DNA of 64,000 nucleotides from Flavobacteriales bacterium (GTDB taxonomy: Bacteria; Bacteroidota; Bacteroidia; Flavobacteriales; BACL11), in contig JABGSE010000077.1 in assembly GCA_018647945.1 (NCBI GenBank), positions 1 through 64,000 of the forward strand, written 5' to 3'. A program made the position numbers and the translations under genes. Positions 16,989-26,282 of the stretch are shown piece by piece. How positions within the stretch are numbered: position 1 is the stretch's first letter; every line of letters begins with the position of its first letter. Below the pieces are notes generated by a model. That model was not told the DNA's origin. It was given only the letters and a program-made list of their open reading frames with translations, and ran no database searches.

Positions 16989-17293
16989 TAATATACAATG
17001 TAACATGTAGTGTGGATCCATCCGTAAGTGAGGAATGGTTACAATGGATGAGAGAAATTCACATTCCGGATGTGATGGAATGCGGGATTTTTAAAGAGGC
17101 ACAAATTAATAAAGTGCTTTCTGAAAAAGATGGTGGGATTACTTATGCCATTCAGTATTCTTGTGAAAGCATGAAGGATTTACACCATTATCAAGTGAAT
17201 TTTGCACCCCAATTACAGAAAAAACACAGCCAAAAATATTGGGATAAAGTGCTTGCTTTTCGTACATTAATGGAGGTTATTCAAGAGTATTAA
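16985..17293 (+). CDS. DUF4286 family protein
   Basis: The 102-residue product starts MIIYNVTCSVDPSVSEEWLQ and has WMREIHIPDVMECGIFKEAQ, the hallmark of the DUF4286 family, a ferredoxin-like (dimeric alpha/beta barrel) fold of unknown function. The start overlaps the TPR gene stop by 4 bp, implying translational coupling. In many Flavobacteriia the next gene is the rRNA methyltransferase ksgA; here it is an MFS transporter. Confidence 0.88.
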   Translation: MIIYNVTCSVDPSVSEEWLQWMREIHIPDVMECGIFKEAQINKVLSEKDGGITYAIQYSCESMKDLHHYQVNFAPQLQKKHSQKYWDKVLAFRTLMEVIQEY

Positions 17294-17301
17294 TTCCTGT
17301 T

Positions 17302-18516
17302 TTGAAAAAAGTAATTAAGGCATACTTACAATTAGAAGAACATGTCCTTTTAATGATAAAGGCTGAATTTTTTGTGCAGTTAATTGGGGCTGCTTTCTTC
17401 TTGATTTTAAATATCTATTTGGCAAAGCAGGGTTTTTCTGATCCTGAAATAGCCAATTTTATTTCCTTTCGTTTTCTAGCAGTTATGTTGTTGGCATTTC
17501 CTTTGGGTTTTTATATAAAAGGAAAACCGCTTAAGCCCTTTTTTTTGATGGGTAGTTTAGGTGTGCCTACGGTTGCTATCGCACTTGTTTTGGCTGTGCA
17601 GTATGGTTTGTATCAGTATTTGCCTACATTATTTATTTTGTGGGGAGTCGTTTTCACTTTGTTTCAAGTAAGTTCTTTGCCTTATGTAATGAGGAATACT
17701 TCAGTTGAAAATCAATCGCATGCCATATCTTTAAATTATGCGACTCATAGTTTCGGAACGATATTAAGTGGAATAATTATCTTTGGTTTTGGACAGTTTA
17801 TGCGAGAGATGGATGAAGGGATAATTCTATTATTTATTTCTGTACTTGGATTTGTTGGGGTCTATTATTTGTTGAAAATGAAGGTTGACATAGTAGTGCC
17901 TGTCAAAAAAGGCTTGCAATGGAAATCCTATGATTGGGACTTATTAATTAAGGCAATTATCCCAACTCTTATTATTGCTGTTGGGGCAGGACTCACTATT
18001 CCGTTTATTAATTTATTTTTCTTTCATAATTTTCAAATCGATTCCACAGGCTTTGCGGTTATTGGTGGGGTGGCTAGTGTGTTGGTTGCTTTTTTGGCTT
18101 TGCTTGTTCCTAATGTAAAAAATAAAATGGGTTTCAAAAAAGGGATAACTTATACGCAAACTACTGCCGTTATTGCTTTGGTTTCTTTGGCTACTACTGA
18201 GTTTTTTGCAAACTATTGGTGGGCGTTACCAGTGGCGGTTATGTGTTATTGGGTGCGTACTCCACTTATGAATATGGCGGCTCCCATGACCTCCGAACTT
18301 ACTATGAATTATGTAGGAAAGAAAAATCAAGAAATGTTGAGTGCAATTATGGCGGCAATCTGGAGCGGAAGTTGGTTTTTTAGTTCGCAAATATTCAGGT
18401 ACTTAAAAGCAGAAGGGTTGCCTTATGCCTATATTTTTTACATCACAGCCGCACTGTATTCTTTTGGGGTGTTTATGTACTACATCTTGGTATTGGATTA
18501 TGAAAAGAGGAAATAA
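17302..18516 (+). CDS. MFS-type membrane transporter, probable TTG start
   Basis: The product is a polytopic membrane protein of 404 residues with about twelve hydrophobic segments and weak MFS features (FPLGFYIKGKPLKPF after helix 2). The frame before the first ATG at 17353 encodes KKVIKAYLQLEEHVLL, an amphipathic lead-in that resembles the N-terminus of similar Bacteroidetes proteins, so the TTG at 17302, 8 bases after the DUF4286 stop, is preferred. Starting at 17353 would give 387 residues. Substrate is unknown. It probably belongs to the serS-TPR-DUF4286 transcript. Local base use is slightly richer in G than the neighbours. Confidence 0.78.
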   Translation: MKKVIKAYLQLEEHVLLMIKAEFFVQLIGAAFFLILNIYLAKQGFSDPEIANFISFRFLAVMLLAFPLGFYIKGKPLKPFFLMGSLGVPTVAIALVLAVQYGLYQYLPTLFILWGVVFTLFQVSSLPYVMRNTSVENQSHAISLNYATHSFGTILSGIIIFGFGQFMREMDEGIILLFISVLGFVGVYYLLKMKVDIVVPVKKGLQWKSYDWDLLIKAIIPTLIIAVGAGLTIPFINLFFFHNFQIDSTGFAVIGGVASVLVAFLALLVPNVKNKMGFKKGITYTQTTAVIALVSLATTEFFANYWWALPVAVMCYWVRTPLMNMAAPMTSELTMNYVGKKNQEMLSAIMAAIWSGSWFFSSQIFRYLKAEGLPYAYIFYITAALYSFGVFMYYILVLDYEKRK

Positions 18517-18535
18517 TATTCTTTTAAGTTTTAAT

Positions 18536-19174
18536 TTATTGCAAAAAAAGGTTTGTTAGTTTCTCCTTTCCAATTGTTGTTGAAGGTCCATGTCCGCAAT
18601 ACACCACAGTTTCACTGTCCAATAAAAATAGTTTTGTTTTTATACTTGCAATCAAAGTATCAAAATCTCCTCCTGGCAAATCTGTTCTCCCAATACTTCC
18701 ATTAAACAAAACATCTCCCGCCACAATAAATTTATCCTCTTTACTACAAAGACAAATATGTCCGGGAGCGTGGCCAGGTGTAAATAATATTTCCAATTTA
18801 CTTTCTCCAAATTCCAATACATTCCCTTCTTCCAAAAAGTATTTTGGGTATGGACTTCTCCTATAGTTTTCAAAACCATACATTTTAGCAATGTCTCCAG
18901 CTCCTTCTAAAAGTGGTAAGTCTGTTTTGTGCATATAAAGTTCCAAATTCCATTTTTCACTCACAAATTTATTTCCCAAAATGTGGTCAATATGGCAATG
19001 TGTATTTATCAGTTTTACAGGATTTAAATCATTTTTCTCTATAAAATTTACTAGTTCTTTCTCTTCATTTTTTTCATAACAACCCGGATCAATAATGATG
19101 CAATCTCCTGTATTGTCCCACAAAACAAAAGTATTTTCCTGAAAAAGATTAAATGTAAATGATTGAATTTTCAT
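18536..19174 (-). CDS. Metallo-beta-lactamase fold hydrolase (glyoxalase II-like)
   Basis: The 212-residue product has the binuclear metal motif THCHIDHILGN (HxHxDH, near residue 65), a further His in TPGHAPGHICL near 137, the bridging Asp in VAGDVLFNGSIGRTDLPGGD near 158, and the last His in VYCGHGPSTTIG near 195. These place it with the hydroxyacylglutathione hydrolase-like group (YcbL type). GRTDLPGGD is characteristic. The frame extends to 19198, but the ATG at 19174 starts the standard MKIQSFTFNLFQENTF. Substrate is not known; a thioester hydrolase is likely. Confidence 0.9.
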   Translation of the reverse strand: MKIQSFTFNLFQENTFVLWDNTGDCIIIDPGCYEKNEEKELVNFIEKNDLNPVKLINTHCHIDHILGNKFVSEKWNLELYMHKTDLPLLEGAGDIAKMYGFENYRRSPYPKYFLEEGNVLEFGESKLEILFTPGHAPGHICLCSKEDKFIVAGDVLFNGSIGRTDLPGGDFDTLIASIKTKLFLLDSETVVYCGHGPSTTIGKEKLTNLFLQ

Positions 19175-19202
19175 ATAAATTTTTTTACAAAGATACATTT
19201 CT

Positions 19203-19210
19203 TATCTTTG
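19203..19210 (+). promoter_or_regulatory. Candidate -7 box of the TauE-like gene
   Basis: TATCTTTG (TAnnTTTG) ends 21 nt before the ATG at 19232 in the short divergent gap with the hydrolase gene. No -33 TTG at the expected distance. Confidence 0.45.
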
Positions 19211-19231
19211 CTTATCAGAAAAAATTCTACT

Positions 19232-19600
19232 ATGAGTATTCCTACTATTGTTATTCTTATTTTTATCGGTTTGGCGGCCGGTTTACTTTCTGGTATTATT
19301 GGTATTGGAGGTGGACTGATTATGATTCCACTTCTTATTATTTTATTGGGATTGGATCAGCATACTGCACAAGGAACTTCTCTTGCTGTAATGCTACCTC
19401 CAATCGGAATTTTAGCAGCTATGAATTACTTTAAATCAGGAAACCTAAATTGGGAATATGCCCTTATTATTGCCAGTACATTTATTGTGGGAGGATATTT
19501 TGGATCCAAAATTGCACTTCAATTGAGTCCTCAAGTTTTGAGGAAAGTGTTTGGAGTTATCATGCTAGTCGCGTCCCTTAAAATGATTTTTTCAAAATGA
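19232..19600 (+). CDS. Half-size TauE/SafE-family membrane protein
   Basis: The product of 122 residues has four hydrophobic segments and the TauE/SafE signature GLAAGLLSGIIGIGGGLIMIP at residues 12-32, with the SLKMIFSK end. Full-length family members have two such repeats and move sulfite, sulfonates or other anions; this protein has one repeat and would need to dimerise. Such half-size members are frequent in Bacteroidetes, so it is not likely a truncated gene. The start at 19232 is chosen over 19163 because the upstream part overlaps the divergent gene and its promoter. It overlaps the M20 gene by 4 bp. Confidence 0.82.
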   Translation: MSIPTIVILIFIGLAAGLLSGIIGIGGGLIMIPLLIILLGLDQHTAQGTSLAVMLPPIGILAAMNYFKSGNLNWEYALIIASTFIVGGYFGSKIALQLSPQVLRKVFGVIMLVASLKMIFSK

Positions 19601-20775
19601 TAGATTCAATTAAAAATTTATCTGAAAAATATTTCAATAAAATTGTTGCAATCAGAAGACACATACACCAAAATCCTGAGCTTTCTTTTCAAGAACATGA
19701 AACTTCCAAATACATAAAATCTATTTTGGATTCTTGGAATATTTCCTATGTTGATAATATTGCCAATACTGGAATACTAGCAATTATTGAAGGAAAAAAT
19801 CCTAAAAAAAAATGTATTGCCGTTCGTGCTGATTTTGATGCACTTCCTATAGAAGAAGAAAATGAAGTAGAATATTGTTCGGTAAATAAAGGGGTAATGC
19901 ACGCCTGCGGACATGACGTACATACATCTTCAATGTTGGGAGCTGTTAAAATTCTAAACGAATTGAAAGAGGAATGGGAAGGAACAATAAAATTTATTTT
20001 CCAACCCGCAGAAGAGAGGATTCCCGGAGGAGCAAAACAAATGATAGAGGAAGGAGTATTGGAAAATCCGAATGTAGAAAATGTAATGGCACAACATGTT
20101 TTTCCTGATTTGGAAATTGGGAAAGTTGGATTCCGTGCAGGAATGTATATGGCTTCAACTGATGAAATTTACATCACAGTTTCTGGAAAGGGTGGACATG
20201 CCGCACTGCCAGAAAAATACAACAGTCCTATAATTGCATCTTCCAATTTGATAATGGAATTGGACAATCATTTTACAAAGGAAAGAAACAGACCTTCAGT
20301 TTTTGCCATTGGATTTGTAAATGCAGATGGATCTACAAATGTAATTCCAAAAGATGTGAAATTAATGGGAACTTTTCGTGCTATGGACGAGCAGTTTCGG
20401 GCAGAATCTCATAAAATAATGCAAAAAATTGCAAAAAATATTTCTGAAAAATACAATCTGGTAATTGATTTTGAAATTAAAAAGGGATATCCTTTTTTAA
20501 AGAATGACGAAATGTTTACAAATTTATCTTCCGAATTTGCAAAGGAGTATTTGGGAAAAGGAAATGTGGTGAACCTCCCAGTCCGAATGACTGCAGAGGA
20601 TTTTTCCTATTTTACTTTCGAGCGGCCATCTTGCTTTTACCGATTAGGAATTCGAAATGAAGAAAAAGGAATTGTTCATGGATTGCATACTTCCAGATTT
20701 AATATTGATGAGGATGCTTTAAAAGTAGGTATGGGATTAATGAGCTGGCTGCTTATTAAAAATTTAGGAAATTAA
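19597..20775 (+). CDS. M20-family amidohydrolase (N-acyl amino acid / hippurate hydrolase type)
   Basis: M20 aminoacylases remove acyl groups from amino acids with a binuclear metal centre. The 392-residue product starts with RRHIHQNPELSFQEHET near residue 20, has the metal-binding MHACGHDVHTSSMLG near 105 and QPAEERIPGGA near 140, a dimerisation domain from about 185 to 295, and a closing metal ligand in VHGLHTSRFNIDED near 372. This is the hippurate hydrolase/N-acetyldiaminopimelate deacetylase-like group; exact substrate is unclear. It overlaps the TauE-like gene by 4 bp and the convergent FMN reductase by 12 bp. Confidence 0.9.
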   Translation: MIDSIKNLSEKYFNKIVAIRRHIHQNPELSFQEHETSKYIKSILDSWNISYVDNIANTGILAIIEGKNPKKKCIAVRADFDALPIEEENEVEYCSVNKGVMHACGHDVHTSSMLGAVKILNELKEEWEGTIKFIFQPAEERIPGGAKQMIEEGVLENPNVENVMAQHVFPDLEIGKVGFRAGMYMASTDEIYITVSGKGGHAALPEKYNSPIIASSNLIMELDNHFTKERNRPSVFAIGFVNADGSTNVIPKDVKLMGTFRAMDEQFRAESHKIMQKIAKNISEKYNLVIDFEIKKGYPFLKNDEMFTNLSSEFAKEYLGKGNVVNLPVRMTAEDFSYFTFERPSCFYRLGIRNEEKGIVHGLHTSRFNIDEDALKVGMGLMSWLLIKNLGN

Positions 20776-21279
20776 TTTTCTTCCAATTGTAGAAAATTCT
20801 TCTGAAAAAATATCTAATCTTTCGAGTAAATCTGTATTTGTAACTTTATCATCTGTAAAATCTTTTCCAGTAGCATATACAATTCTTGGCATCTGAATCA
20901 TTCTCCATTCATTCATGCAAATTTGTGTTAAATGCATAGTGGAAAGGTAACTTCTTTCTCCTCCGGCAGCACAAATAATTCCAAAAAATTTTCCTTCCGC
21001 TTTCCCAAAACATCTATCTAAAATAATTTTTAGTCCATCATTTACACTGTAGCAATGTATTCCCATTCCAATTATTATATTGTCAACATTTTCTACTTTT
21101 TTAGATAGTAAATTCATGGATTCGGTTGGTCCTACATGACAAGGTAAAAGTTCCATTTTTCTAGCATCTACAAATTCTACATTTATACCTTTTTCAGATA
21201 ATCTGTTGGAAATTTCTGTGCACAAAATAAATGATCTGGAATTTGTTGAGAGTGAACTCGATATAATAAGTGTATTCAT
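20764..21279 (-). CDS. NADPH-dependent FMN reductase-like flavodoxin-fold protein
   Basis: The 171-residue product opens with MNTLIISSSLSTNSRSFILC, a flavodoxin-fold phosphate-binding loop (SSSLSxxSRS), and has FGIICAAGGERSYLSTMH near residue 105, matching the NADPH-dependent FMN reductase family. Members reduce FMN, quinones or azo compounds. It is 4 bases downstream of recQ on the same strand and may be cotranscribed; no functional link is evident. Confidence 0.82.
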   Translation of the reverse strand: MNTLIISSSLSTNSRSFILCTEISNRLSEKGINVEFVDARKMELLPCHVGPTESMNLLSKKVENVDNIIIGMGIHCYSVNDGLKIILDRCFGKAEGKFFGIICAAGGERSYLSTMHLTQICMNEWRMIQMPRIVYATGKDFTDDKVTNTDLLERLDIFSEEFSTIGRKLIS

Positions 21280-21283
21280 TTTT

Positions 21284-23467
21284 TTAATTTCCTACTTCTG
21301 AGATAAACTGTATTCTAGCAATTCTTATTTCTTCATCCGAAAATTCATCTTCTCCATATTCATCTCTTGTTTCTTCCAACGAAAAATTTTCGGACACTTT
21401 AAAGAACTCAAAAAGTTCTTCTTGTTCATAGTCGTCCATCATTTCATCCAGCATATATTGTAAATTTACTTTCGTACCAGATTCAACAATTGTTTCAATT
21501 TCTTTGATGAGTTCGTCAGATGTAAGTCCTTTTGCCCGAGCAATGTCCTCCACAGAAAGTTGCTTGTCCACACTTTGTATAATATAAACCTTATTTGCCG
21601 ATTTGTTGGCAACAGTTCTGATTACCATATCAGATGGTCGTTCAATATTATATTCTTTTACATATTTATCAATTACTACAGTAAAATAATCTCCATATTT
21701 TTTTGCTTTTCCCATTCCAACACCTTGTATTTGGCTCATTTCTTCAGTAGTAATTGGGTAGTTGTTGGCCATGTCAATTAAAGAGGATTCTTGAAAAATA
21801 ATAGCTGGTGGAAGTTCAACTTCTTTAGATACTTCTTTTCTTAATTGTTTCAGTATCTTGAACAGAACATTGTCCATAGCTGCTCCTTTCTGTTCTCCGA
21901 TAGAACTTGTTCCTAGTTTTTGATAATCATGGTCTTCAGTAATAATAAAACTTTGAGGATTTTTTAGAAACTCTCTTCCTTTTTCGGTTAATTTTATTGT
22001 GCCGTAGGTTTCAATTTCTTTTGTAATTATTTCTTGTACATAAGTTTGTCTGATAACGGCATGCCAAAATTCAATATTTTTCTCTTTCCCTGATCCAAAT
22101 ACTTCTGTTATAGTGGCTATGTGTTGATTAATTAGAGCATTTCCGTCACCTATCATTATTCGGGCAACTTCTTTTGCTTTAAAAGTTTCTTTACTTACTT
22201 CTATAGCTTTTAATAGTTTACATACAAAATCTTTTCCTTCAAATGTAGGTTTCGGATTTTTACAATTGTCGCACATTTGATTACAGTCTGCACTTTCAAA
22301 ATCTTCTCCAAAGTAATGAAGTAAATATTTTCTCCTGCACATTGCAGTTTCGGCAAATGAAATGGTTTCCATTATGAGTTGCCTTCCTATTTCCTGTTCG
22401 CTTACTGGTTTTCCACTTAGGAAATTTTCTAACTTTTCTATATCTTTATAGCTGTAAAAAGTGACCAATATTCCTTCTCCATCATCTCTTCCCGCTCTTC
22501 CAGTTTCTTGGTAATAACCTTCCAAACTTTTTGGGATATCGTGATGTATAACAAAACGAATATCGGGTTTATCAATTCCCATTCCAAATGCAATTGTTGC
22601 AACAATTACATCACAATCTTCCATTAAAAATGCGTCCTGATGAATAACTCTCTTTTTTGATTCCAATCCTGCGTGATATGGAAGAGCGTTAATTCCGTTT
22701 ACTTGTAGGGTTTCAGCAATTTCTTCTACTTTTTTTCTGCTCAAACAATAAACAATTCCCGATTTTCCGGGATGTTGTTTAATAAATTTAATCATTTCTT
22801 TTTCTACATCATGTTTTGGTCTGATGTCGTAAAATAAGTTTTTCCTATTAAATGAGTCTAAAAATAATTTTGCATCAATAACTTTTAGGTTTTTCCGAAT
22901 ATCTACCCGTACTTTTGGAGTTGCAGTTGCTGTTAAGGCGATTATAGGTCGTCTGCCAATATTGTCAATTATTTCTCTAATTCTACGGTATTCTGGTCGG
23001 AAATCATGTCCCCACTCCGAAATACAGTGTGCCTCATCAATTGCAAAAAAGGCAATTTTTATTCCCCTGAAAAACTCTATATATTCTTCTTTTGTTAAGG
23101 ATTCTGGGGCGACATACAACATTTTTGTTTCTCCAGAAATAATATCCTCTTTTACAATATTTATTTGTGTTTTTGATAAAGATGAATTCAAAACATGGGC
23201 AATATTATCTTGTTCGCTAAAGGTTTTTATGGCATCAACTTGGTTTTTCATTAATGCAATTAAAGGAGAAATCACAATTGTGAGTCCATCACTAATAAGA
23301 GCAGGTAGTTGATAACACATTGATTTTCCTCCTCCAGTTGGCATTATTACTAATGTGTCTTTTCCTGCAAGCAAATTTTGAATAATTTGCTCTTGTCTTC
23401 CCTTAAAACTATTGAATCCAAATATTTTTTTAAGGTGTTTGTGTAATGTTGCTGAAGAAATACTCAT
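21284..23467 (-). CDS. recQ: ATP-dependent DNA helicase RecQ
   Basis: RecQ unwinds DNA 3' to 5' in recombination and fork repair. The 727-residue protein has Walker A MPTGGGKSMCYQLPAL near residue 45, the DEAH box with aromatic-rich loop AIDEAHCISEWGHDFRPEYR near 145, motif VI YYQETGRAGRDDGEG near 320, the zinc cluster CRRKYLLHYFGE/CNQMCDNCK near 380-405, a winged-helix RQC region and an HRDC-like segment (IQGVGMGKAKKYG near 600). The C-terminal tail is rich in Asp and Glu (residues about 680-727). Length is standard for Bacteroidetes RecQ, which are longer than the enterobacterial enzyme. Confidence 0.97.
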   Translation of the reverse strand: MSISSATLHKHLKKIFGFNSFKGRQEQIIQNLLAGKDTLVIMPTGGGKSMCYQLPALISDGLTIVISPLIALMKNQVDAIKTFSEQDNIAHVLNSSLSKTQINIVKEDIISGETKMLYVAPESLTKEEYIEFFRGIKIAFFAIDEAHCISEWGHDFRPEYRRIREIIDNIGRRPIIALTATATPKVRVDIRKNLKVIDAKLFLDSFNRKNLFYDIRPKHDVEKEMIKFIKQHPGKSGIVYCLSRKKVEEIAETLQVNGINALPYHAGLESKKRVIHQDAFLMEDCDVIVATIAFGMGIDKPDIRFVIHHDIPKSLEGYYQETGRAGRDDGEGILVTFYSYKDIEKLENFLSGKPVSEQEIGRQLIMETISFAETAMCRRKYLLHYFGEDFESADCNQMCDNCKNPKPTFEGKDFVCKLLKAIEVSKETFKAKEVARIMIGDGNALINQHIATITEVFGSGKEKNIEFWHAVIRQTYVQEIITKEIETYGTIKLTEKGREFLKNPQSFIITEDHDYQKLGTSSIGEQKGAAMDNVLFKILKQLRKEVSKEVELPPAIIFQESSLIDMANNYPITTEEMSQIQGVGMGKAKKYGDYFTVVIDKYVKEYNIERPSDMVIRTVANKSANKVYIIQSVDKQLSVEDIARAKGLTSDELIKEIETIVESGTKVNLQYMLDEMMDDYEQEELFEFFKVSENFSLEETRDEYGEDEFSDEEIRIARIQFISEVGN

Positions 23468-23496
23468 CTTTTTATATTAATACATCTAAAAAATAA

Positions 23497-23504
23497 TACT
23501 TTTG
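23497..23504 (+). promoter_or_regulatory. Candidate -7 box of kdsD-tatC-lptB
   Basis: TACTTTTG fits TAnnTTTG in the divergent recQ/kdsD gap and ends 36 nt before the kdsD ATG. No clear TTG at -33. Confidence 0.5.
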
Positions 23505-23540
23505 TAATGTTTTTATCAAACGAATATACGCATAAAATTA

Positions 23541-24503
23541 ATGTCTAATAACAAAAATATTTTAAATATTGCAAAATCTGTCATTATTATTGAGAAAAAT
23601 GCTATCTCTCAGTTGGAGAGCCAGTTAACTAATGATTTTGTAGAAGCTGTACAACTTATTTTCTCCTCAAAGGGGAGAGTGATTGTAGCAGGAGTAGGGA
23701 AAAGCGCAAACATTGCAAATAAAATGGTCGCTACTTTTAATTCTACTGGGCAACCGGCTGTTTTTCTTCACGCTGCAGACGCTATTCATGGTGATTTAGG
23801 TAACATACAAAAAGATGATGTAGTAATTTGTATTTCCAAAAGTGGAAACACAGAGGAAATAAAGTATTTACTGCCATTGATAAAAGATTTGGGAAATAAA
23901 ATTATTTCAATTTGTGGTAATTCTAATTCGTATTTAGCAAAAGAATCAAATTTATTTTTGGATAGTACAGTAGAAAAAGAGGCTTGTCCTAATAATTTGG
24001 CTCCTACATCTTCCACTACTGCACAATTGGTTTTGGGGGACGCTTTGGCAGTTTGTTTATTGAAATTAAATAATTTTTCAGATAATGATTTTGCTCGTTT
24101 TCATCCCGGTGGAAGTTTAGGAAAAAGGTTGTTTTTAAAGGTTTCAGATTTATTATCTGATTTTTCTAAACCTATTGTATCTCCAACTGACTCTATAAAT
24201 TCGGTAATTGTGGAAATTTCCAACAAACGCTTGGGATCGACTGCAGTTTTAGAAAACAATAAACTTATTGGAATAATTACAGATGGGGATTTGAGGAGGA
24301 TGTTGGAGAAAAACCAGAATATTAATGTTTTGCAGGCTTCGGATATAATGACTGAAAATTCAAAAACTATTAATTCTACTACTTTAGCCTCAGATGCTTT
24401 ATATATAATGGAACAAAATAATATTAGTCAACTTATTGTAATGAATGGAAATATTTATTGTGGAATTGTTCATATTCATGATATTTTAAAAGAAGGAATT
24501 TAG
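23541..24503 (+). CDS. kdsD: Arabinose-5-phosphate isomerase (KpsF/GutQ family)
   Basis: KdsD turns ribulose-5-phosphate into arabinose-5-phosphate, the first step to the LPS sugar Kdo. The 320-residue product has an N-terminal SIS sugar-isomerase domain with GRVIVAGVGKSANIANKMVA near residue 48 and CISKSGNTEEIKYL near 97, the HPGGSLGKRL element near 190, then a pair of CBS domains (ITDGDLRRML near 250). It is followed without gap by tatC and then lptB, so one transcript links LPS sugar synthesis, Tat export and LPS transport. Confidence 0.95.
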   Translation: MSNNKNILNIAKSVIIIEKNAISQLESQLTNDFVEAVQLIFSSKGRVIVAGVGKSANIANKMVATFNSTGQPAVFLHAADAIHGDLGNIQKDDVVICISKSGNTEEIKYLLPLIKDLGNKIISICGNSNSYLAKESNLFLDSTVEKEACPNNLAPTSSTTAQLVLGDALAVCLLKLNNFSDNDFARFHPGGSLGKRLFLKVSDLLSDFSKPIVSPTDSINSVIVEISNKRLGSTAVLENNKLIGIITDGDLRRMLEKNQNINVLQASDIMTENSKTINSTTLASDALYIMEQNNISQLIVMNGNIYCGIVHIHDILKEGI

Positions 24504-25310
24504 ATGGAGAAGAAGGAAAAGGAGATGTCTTTTTTGAACCATTTGGAAGTATTGAGATGGCATTTGGTAAGATCTGCCGCTGCTATTATTATATTCGCAA
24601 TTCTTGCATTTATTTATAAAGATTTTGTTTTTGATCAAATTTTACTTGCTCCGAAACATCCAGATTTTATTACATATCGATTTTTCTGTTCTCTTTCTGA
24701 AATGATGGGAATGGGAGATACTTTGTGTTTTGGAGATTCGGAGTGGACCTTAAATAGTTTTACAATGTCAGGACAGTTTTCAACTCATATTTTGACTTCC
24801 CTTTTTGCAGGTTTTGTAGTGGCTTTCCCTTATGTTTTTTGGGAAATATGGAGTTTTATAAAGCCAGCATTATATTCAAAGGAAACTAAAATTACTAGAT
24901 GGGTTGTGTTTTTTACTTCCATATTATTTTCTGTTGGGGTTTTGTTTGGTTATTATTTGGTAGCTCCGCTTTCAATTAATTTTTTAGGATCGTATCAAGT
25001 AAGTGGACAAGTAGCAAATCAGATTGGTTTGAGCTCATTTATTTCAACAATTACCACTATTAGTTTTGCGAATGGTGTAATTTTTGAACTTCCAATTATT
25101 GTTTATTTTCTTACTAAAATTGGATTGCTTACTCCAGAGTTTATGAAAAAATACCGAAAACATTCCATGGTTTTAACTCTTGCTCTTGCGGCAATTATTA
25201 CTCCGCCAGATGTTACAAGTCAGATTTTAGTTGCTTTGCCAATACTCATTTTATATGAATTAAGTATCAAAATCTCTGCGAGAGTTTTAAGAAAACAAGA
25301 AAAATCATGA
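24504..25310 (+). CDS. tatC: Twin-arginine translocase subunit TatC
   Basis: TatC is the receptor for twin-arginine signal peptides in the inner membrane. The 268-residue product starts MEKKEKEMSFLNHLEVLRWH, containing the conserved cytoplasmic LxHLxELRxxL-like motif, and has six hydrophobic segments, with the family element FVVAFPYVFWEIWSFIKPAL near residue 110 and the cytoplasmic KYRKHSM loop near 212. The ITPPDVTSQ loop is also conserved. An alternative start is M8. It begins immediately after the kdsD stop and overlaps lptB by 4 bp. tatA is not in the window. Confidence 0.96.
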   Translation: MEKKEKEMSFLNHLEVLRWHLVRSAAAIIIFAILAFIYKDFVFDQILLAPKHPDFITYRFFCSLSEMMGMGDTLCFGDSEWTLNSFTMSGQFSTHILTSLFAGFVVAFPYVFWEIWSFIKPALYSKETKITRWVVFFTSILFSVGVLFGYYLVAPLSINFLGSYQVSGQVANQIGLSSFISTITTISFANGVIFELPIIVYFLTKIGLLTPEFMKKYRKHSMVLTLALAAIITPPDVTSQILVALPILILYELSIKISARVLRKQEKS

Positions 25311-26029
25311 TATTAAAATCGGAAAATATAGTAAAGTTTTATGGAGATAAAAAGATTGTAAAAGGCGTTTCTGTTGAAGTGAAAAAAGGGGAAATTGTAG
25401 GTCTTTTAGGTCCAAATGGCGCTGGAAAAACAACTTCTTTTTACATGATTGTAGGACTTATAAAACCAAATGAGGGAAAAGTATTTTTAGATGGGGAGAA
25501 TATTTCAAATCTTCCAATGTACAAAAGAGCTCAATTGGGTATTGGATATTTGGCTCAGGAATCTTCAATCTTCCAAAAAATGACAGTGGAAGATAATCTG
25601 CTTGCCGTTTTAGAAATGACGAAATTAAGTAAGGAAGAACAAAAACAAAAATGTGAAACTTTACTAGATGAGTTTGGACTTCAGAAAATAAGAAAGAATA
25701 TGGGAGGATTGCTTTCGGGAGGAGAGAGAAGAAGAACAGAGATAGCAAGATGTTTGTCTACTAATCCAAGTTTTATTCTTTTAGATGAGCCATTTGCTGG
25801 GGTTGATCCAATTGCAGTAGAAGACATACAACAAATTGTATCTGATTTGAAAAAGAGAAATATTGGTATATTAATTACCGATCATAATGTGCACGAAACC
25901 CTTTCCATTACCGATAGAGCGTATTTGCTTTATGAAGGAAAAATCCTAAAATCGGGAACATCAGAAGAACTTGTTTCTGATGAAATGGTAAGAAAATTAT
26001 ATCTCGGAAAAAATTTCGAGTTGAGGTAA
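25307..26029 (+). CDS. lptB: LPS export ABC transporter ATPase LptB
   Basis: LptB powers extraction of lipopolysaccharide from the inner membrane with LptF and LptG. The 240-residue protein has Walker A GPNGAGKTT near residue 37, the Q-loop GYLAQESSIFQKMTVEDN typical of LptB near 82, the signature LSGGERRRTEIARCL near 137, and Walker B FILLDEPFAGVDP near 158. Length is standard. It is the third gene after kdsD and tatC, in accord with an LPS assembly role. It is one base from the convergent purS. Confidence 0.96.
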   Translation: MILKSENIVKFYGDKKIVKGVSVEVKKGEIVGLLGPNGAGKTTSFYMIVGLIKPNEGKVFLDGENISNLPMYKRAQLGIGYLAQESSIFQKMTVEDNLLAVLEMTKLSKEEQKQKCETLLDEFGLQKIRKNMGGLLSGGERRRTEIARCLSTNPSFILLDEPFAGVDPIAVEDIQQIVSDLKKRNIGILITDHNVHETLSITDRAYLLYEGKILKSGTSEELVSDEMVRKLYLGKNFELR

Positions 26030-26030
26030 A

Positions 26031-26282
26031 TTATGCTTCTTTTAAAGTAAATTCAAATGCTTCCATAATCTGATTTGCTAGTAATTTAGTACAAGCCTCA
26101 GTTACTTTGGTATTTGCAGTATCTTTGTTTTCTGCATCAATTTCTAGTGTAATGTGTTTACCAATTCTTACATTCGTAATTTCAGAAAGTCCAACATTTC
26201 CCATACTTGCGCTTACGGCTTTTCCTTGTGGGTCCAACAAAGCTTGTAATGGCATGATGTCTATTTCGGCTCTAAATTTCAT
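26031..26282 (-). CDS. purS: Phosphoribosylformylglycinamidine synthase subunit PurS
   Basis: PurS is the small partner of PurL and PurQ in step four of purine synthesis in organisms with the split enzyme. The 83-residue product (MKFRAEIDIMPLQALLDPQG) shows the family's LxDPQGxAV element and the VGKxxxLxI-like VRIGKHITLEIDA. It overlaps the upstream pssA by 4 bp and the pair may be translationally coupled. No other pur gene is in the window. Confidence 0.92.
   Translation of the reverse strand: MKFRAEIDIMPLQALLDPQGKAVSASMGNVGLSEITNVRIGKHITLEIDAENKDTANTKVTEACTKLLANQIMEAFEFTLKEA

Noticed and set aside
19232-19600. Truncated TauE pseudogene
   Set aside because: Length, intact ends and a 4-bp overlap with the next gene fit the known half-size TauE/SafE proteins rather than a broken gene.
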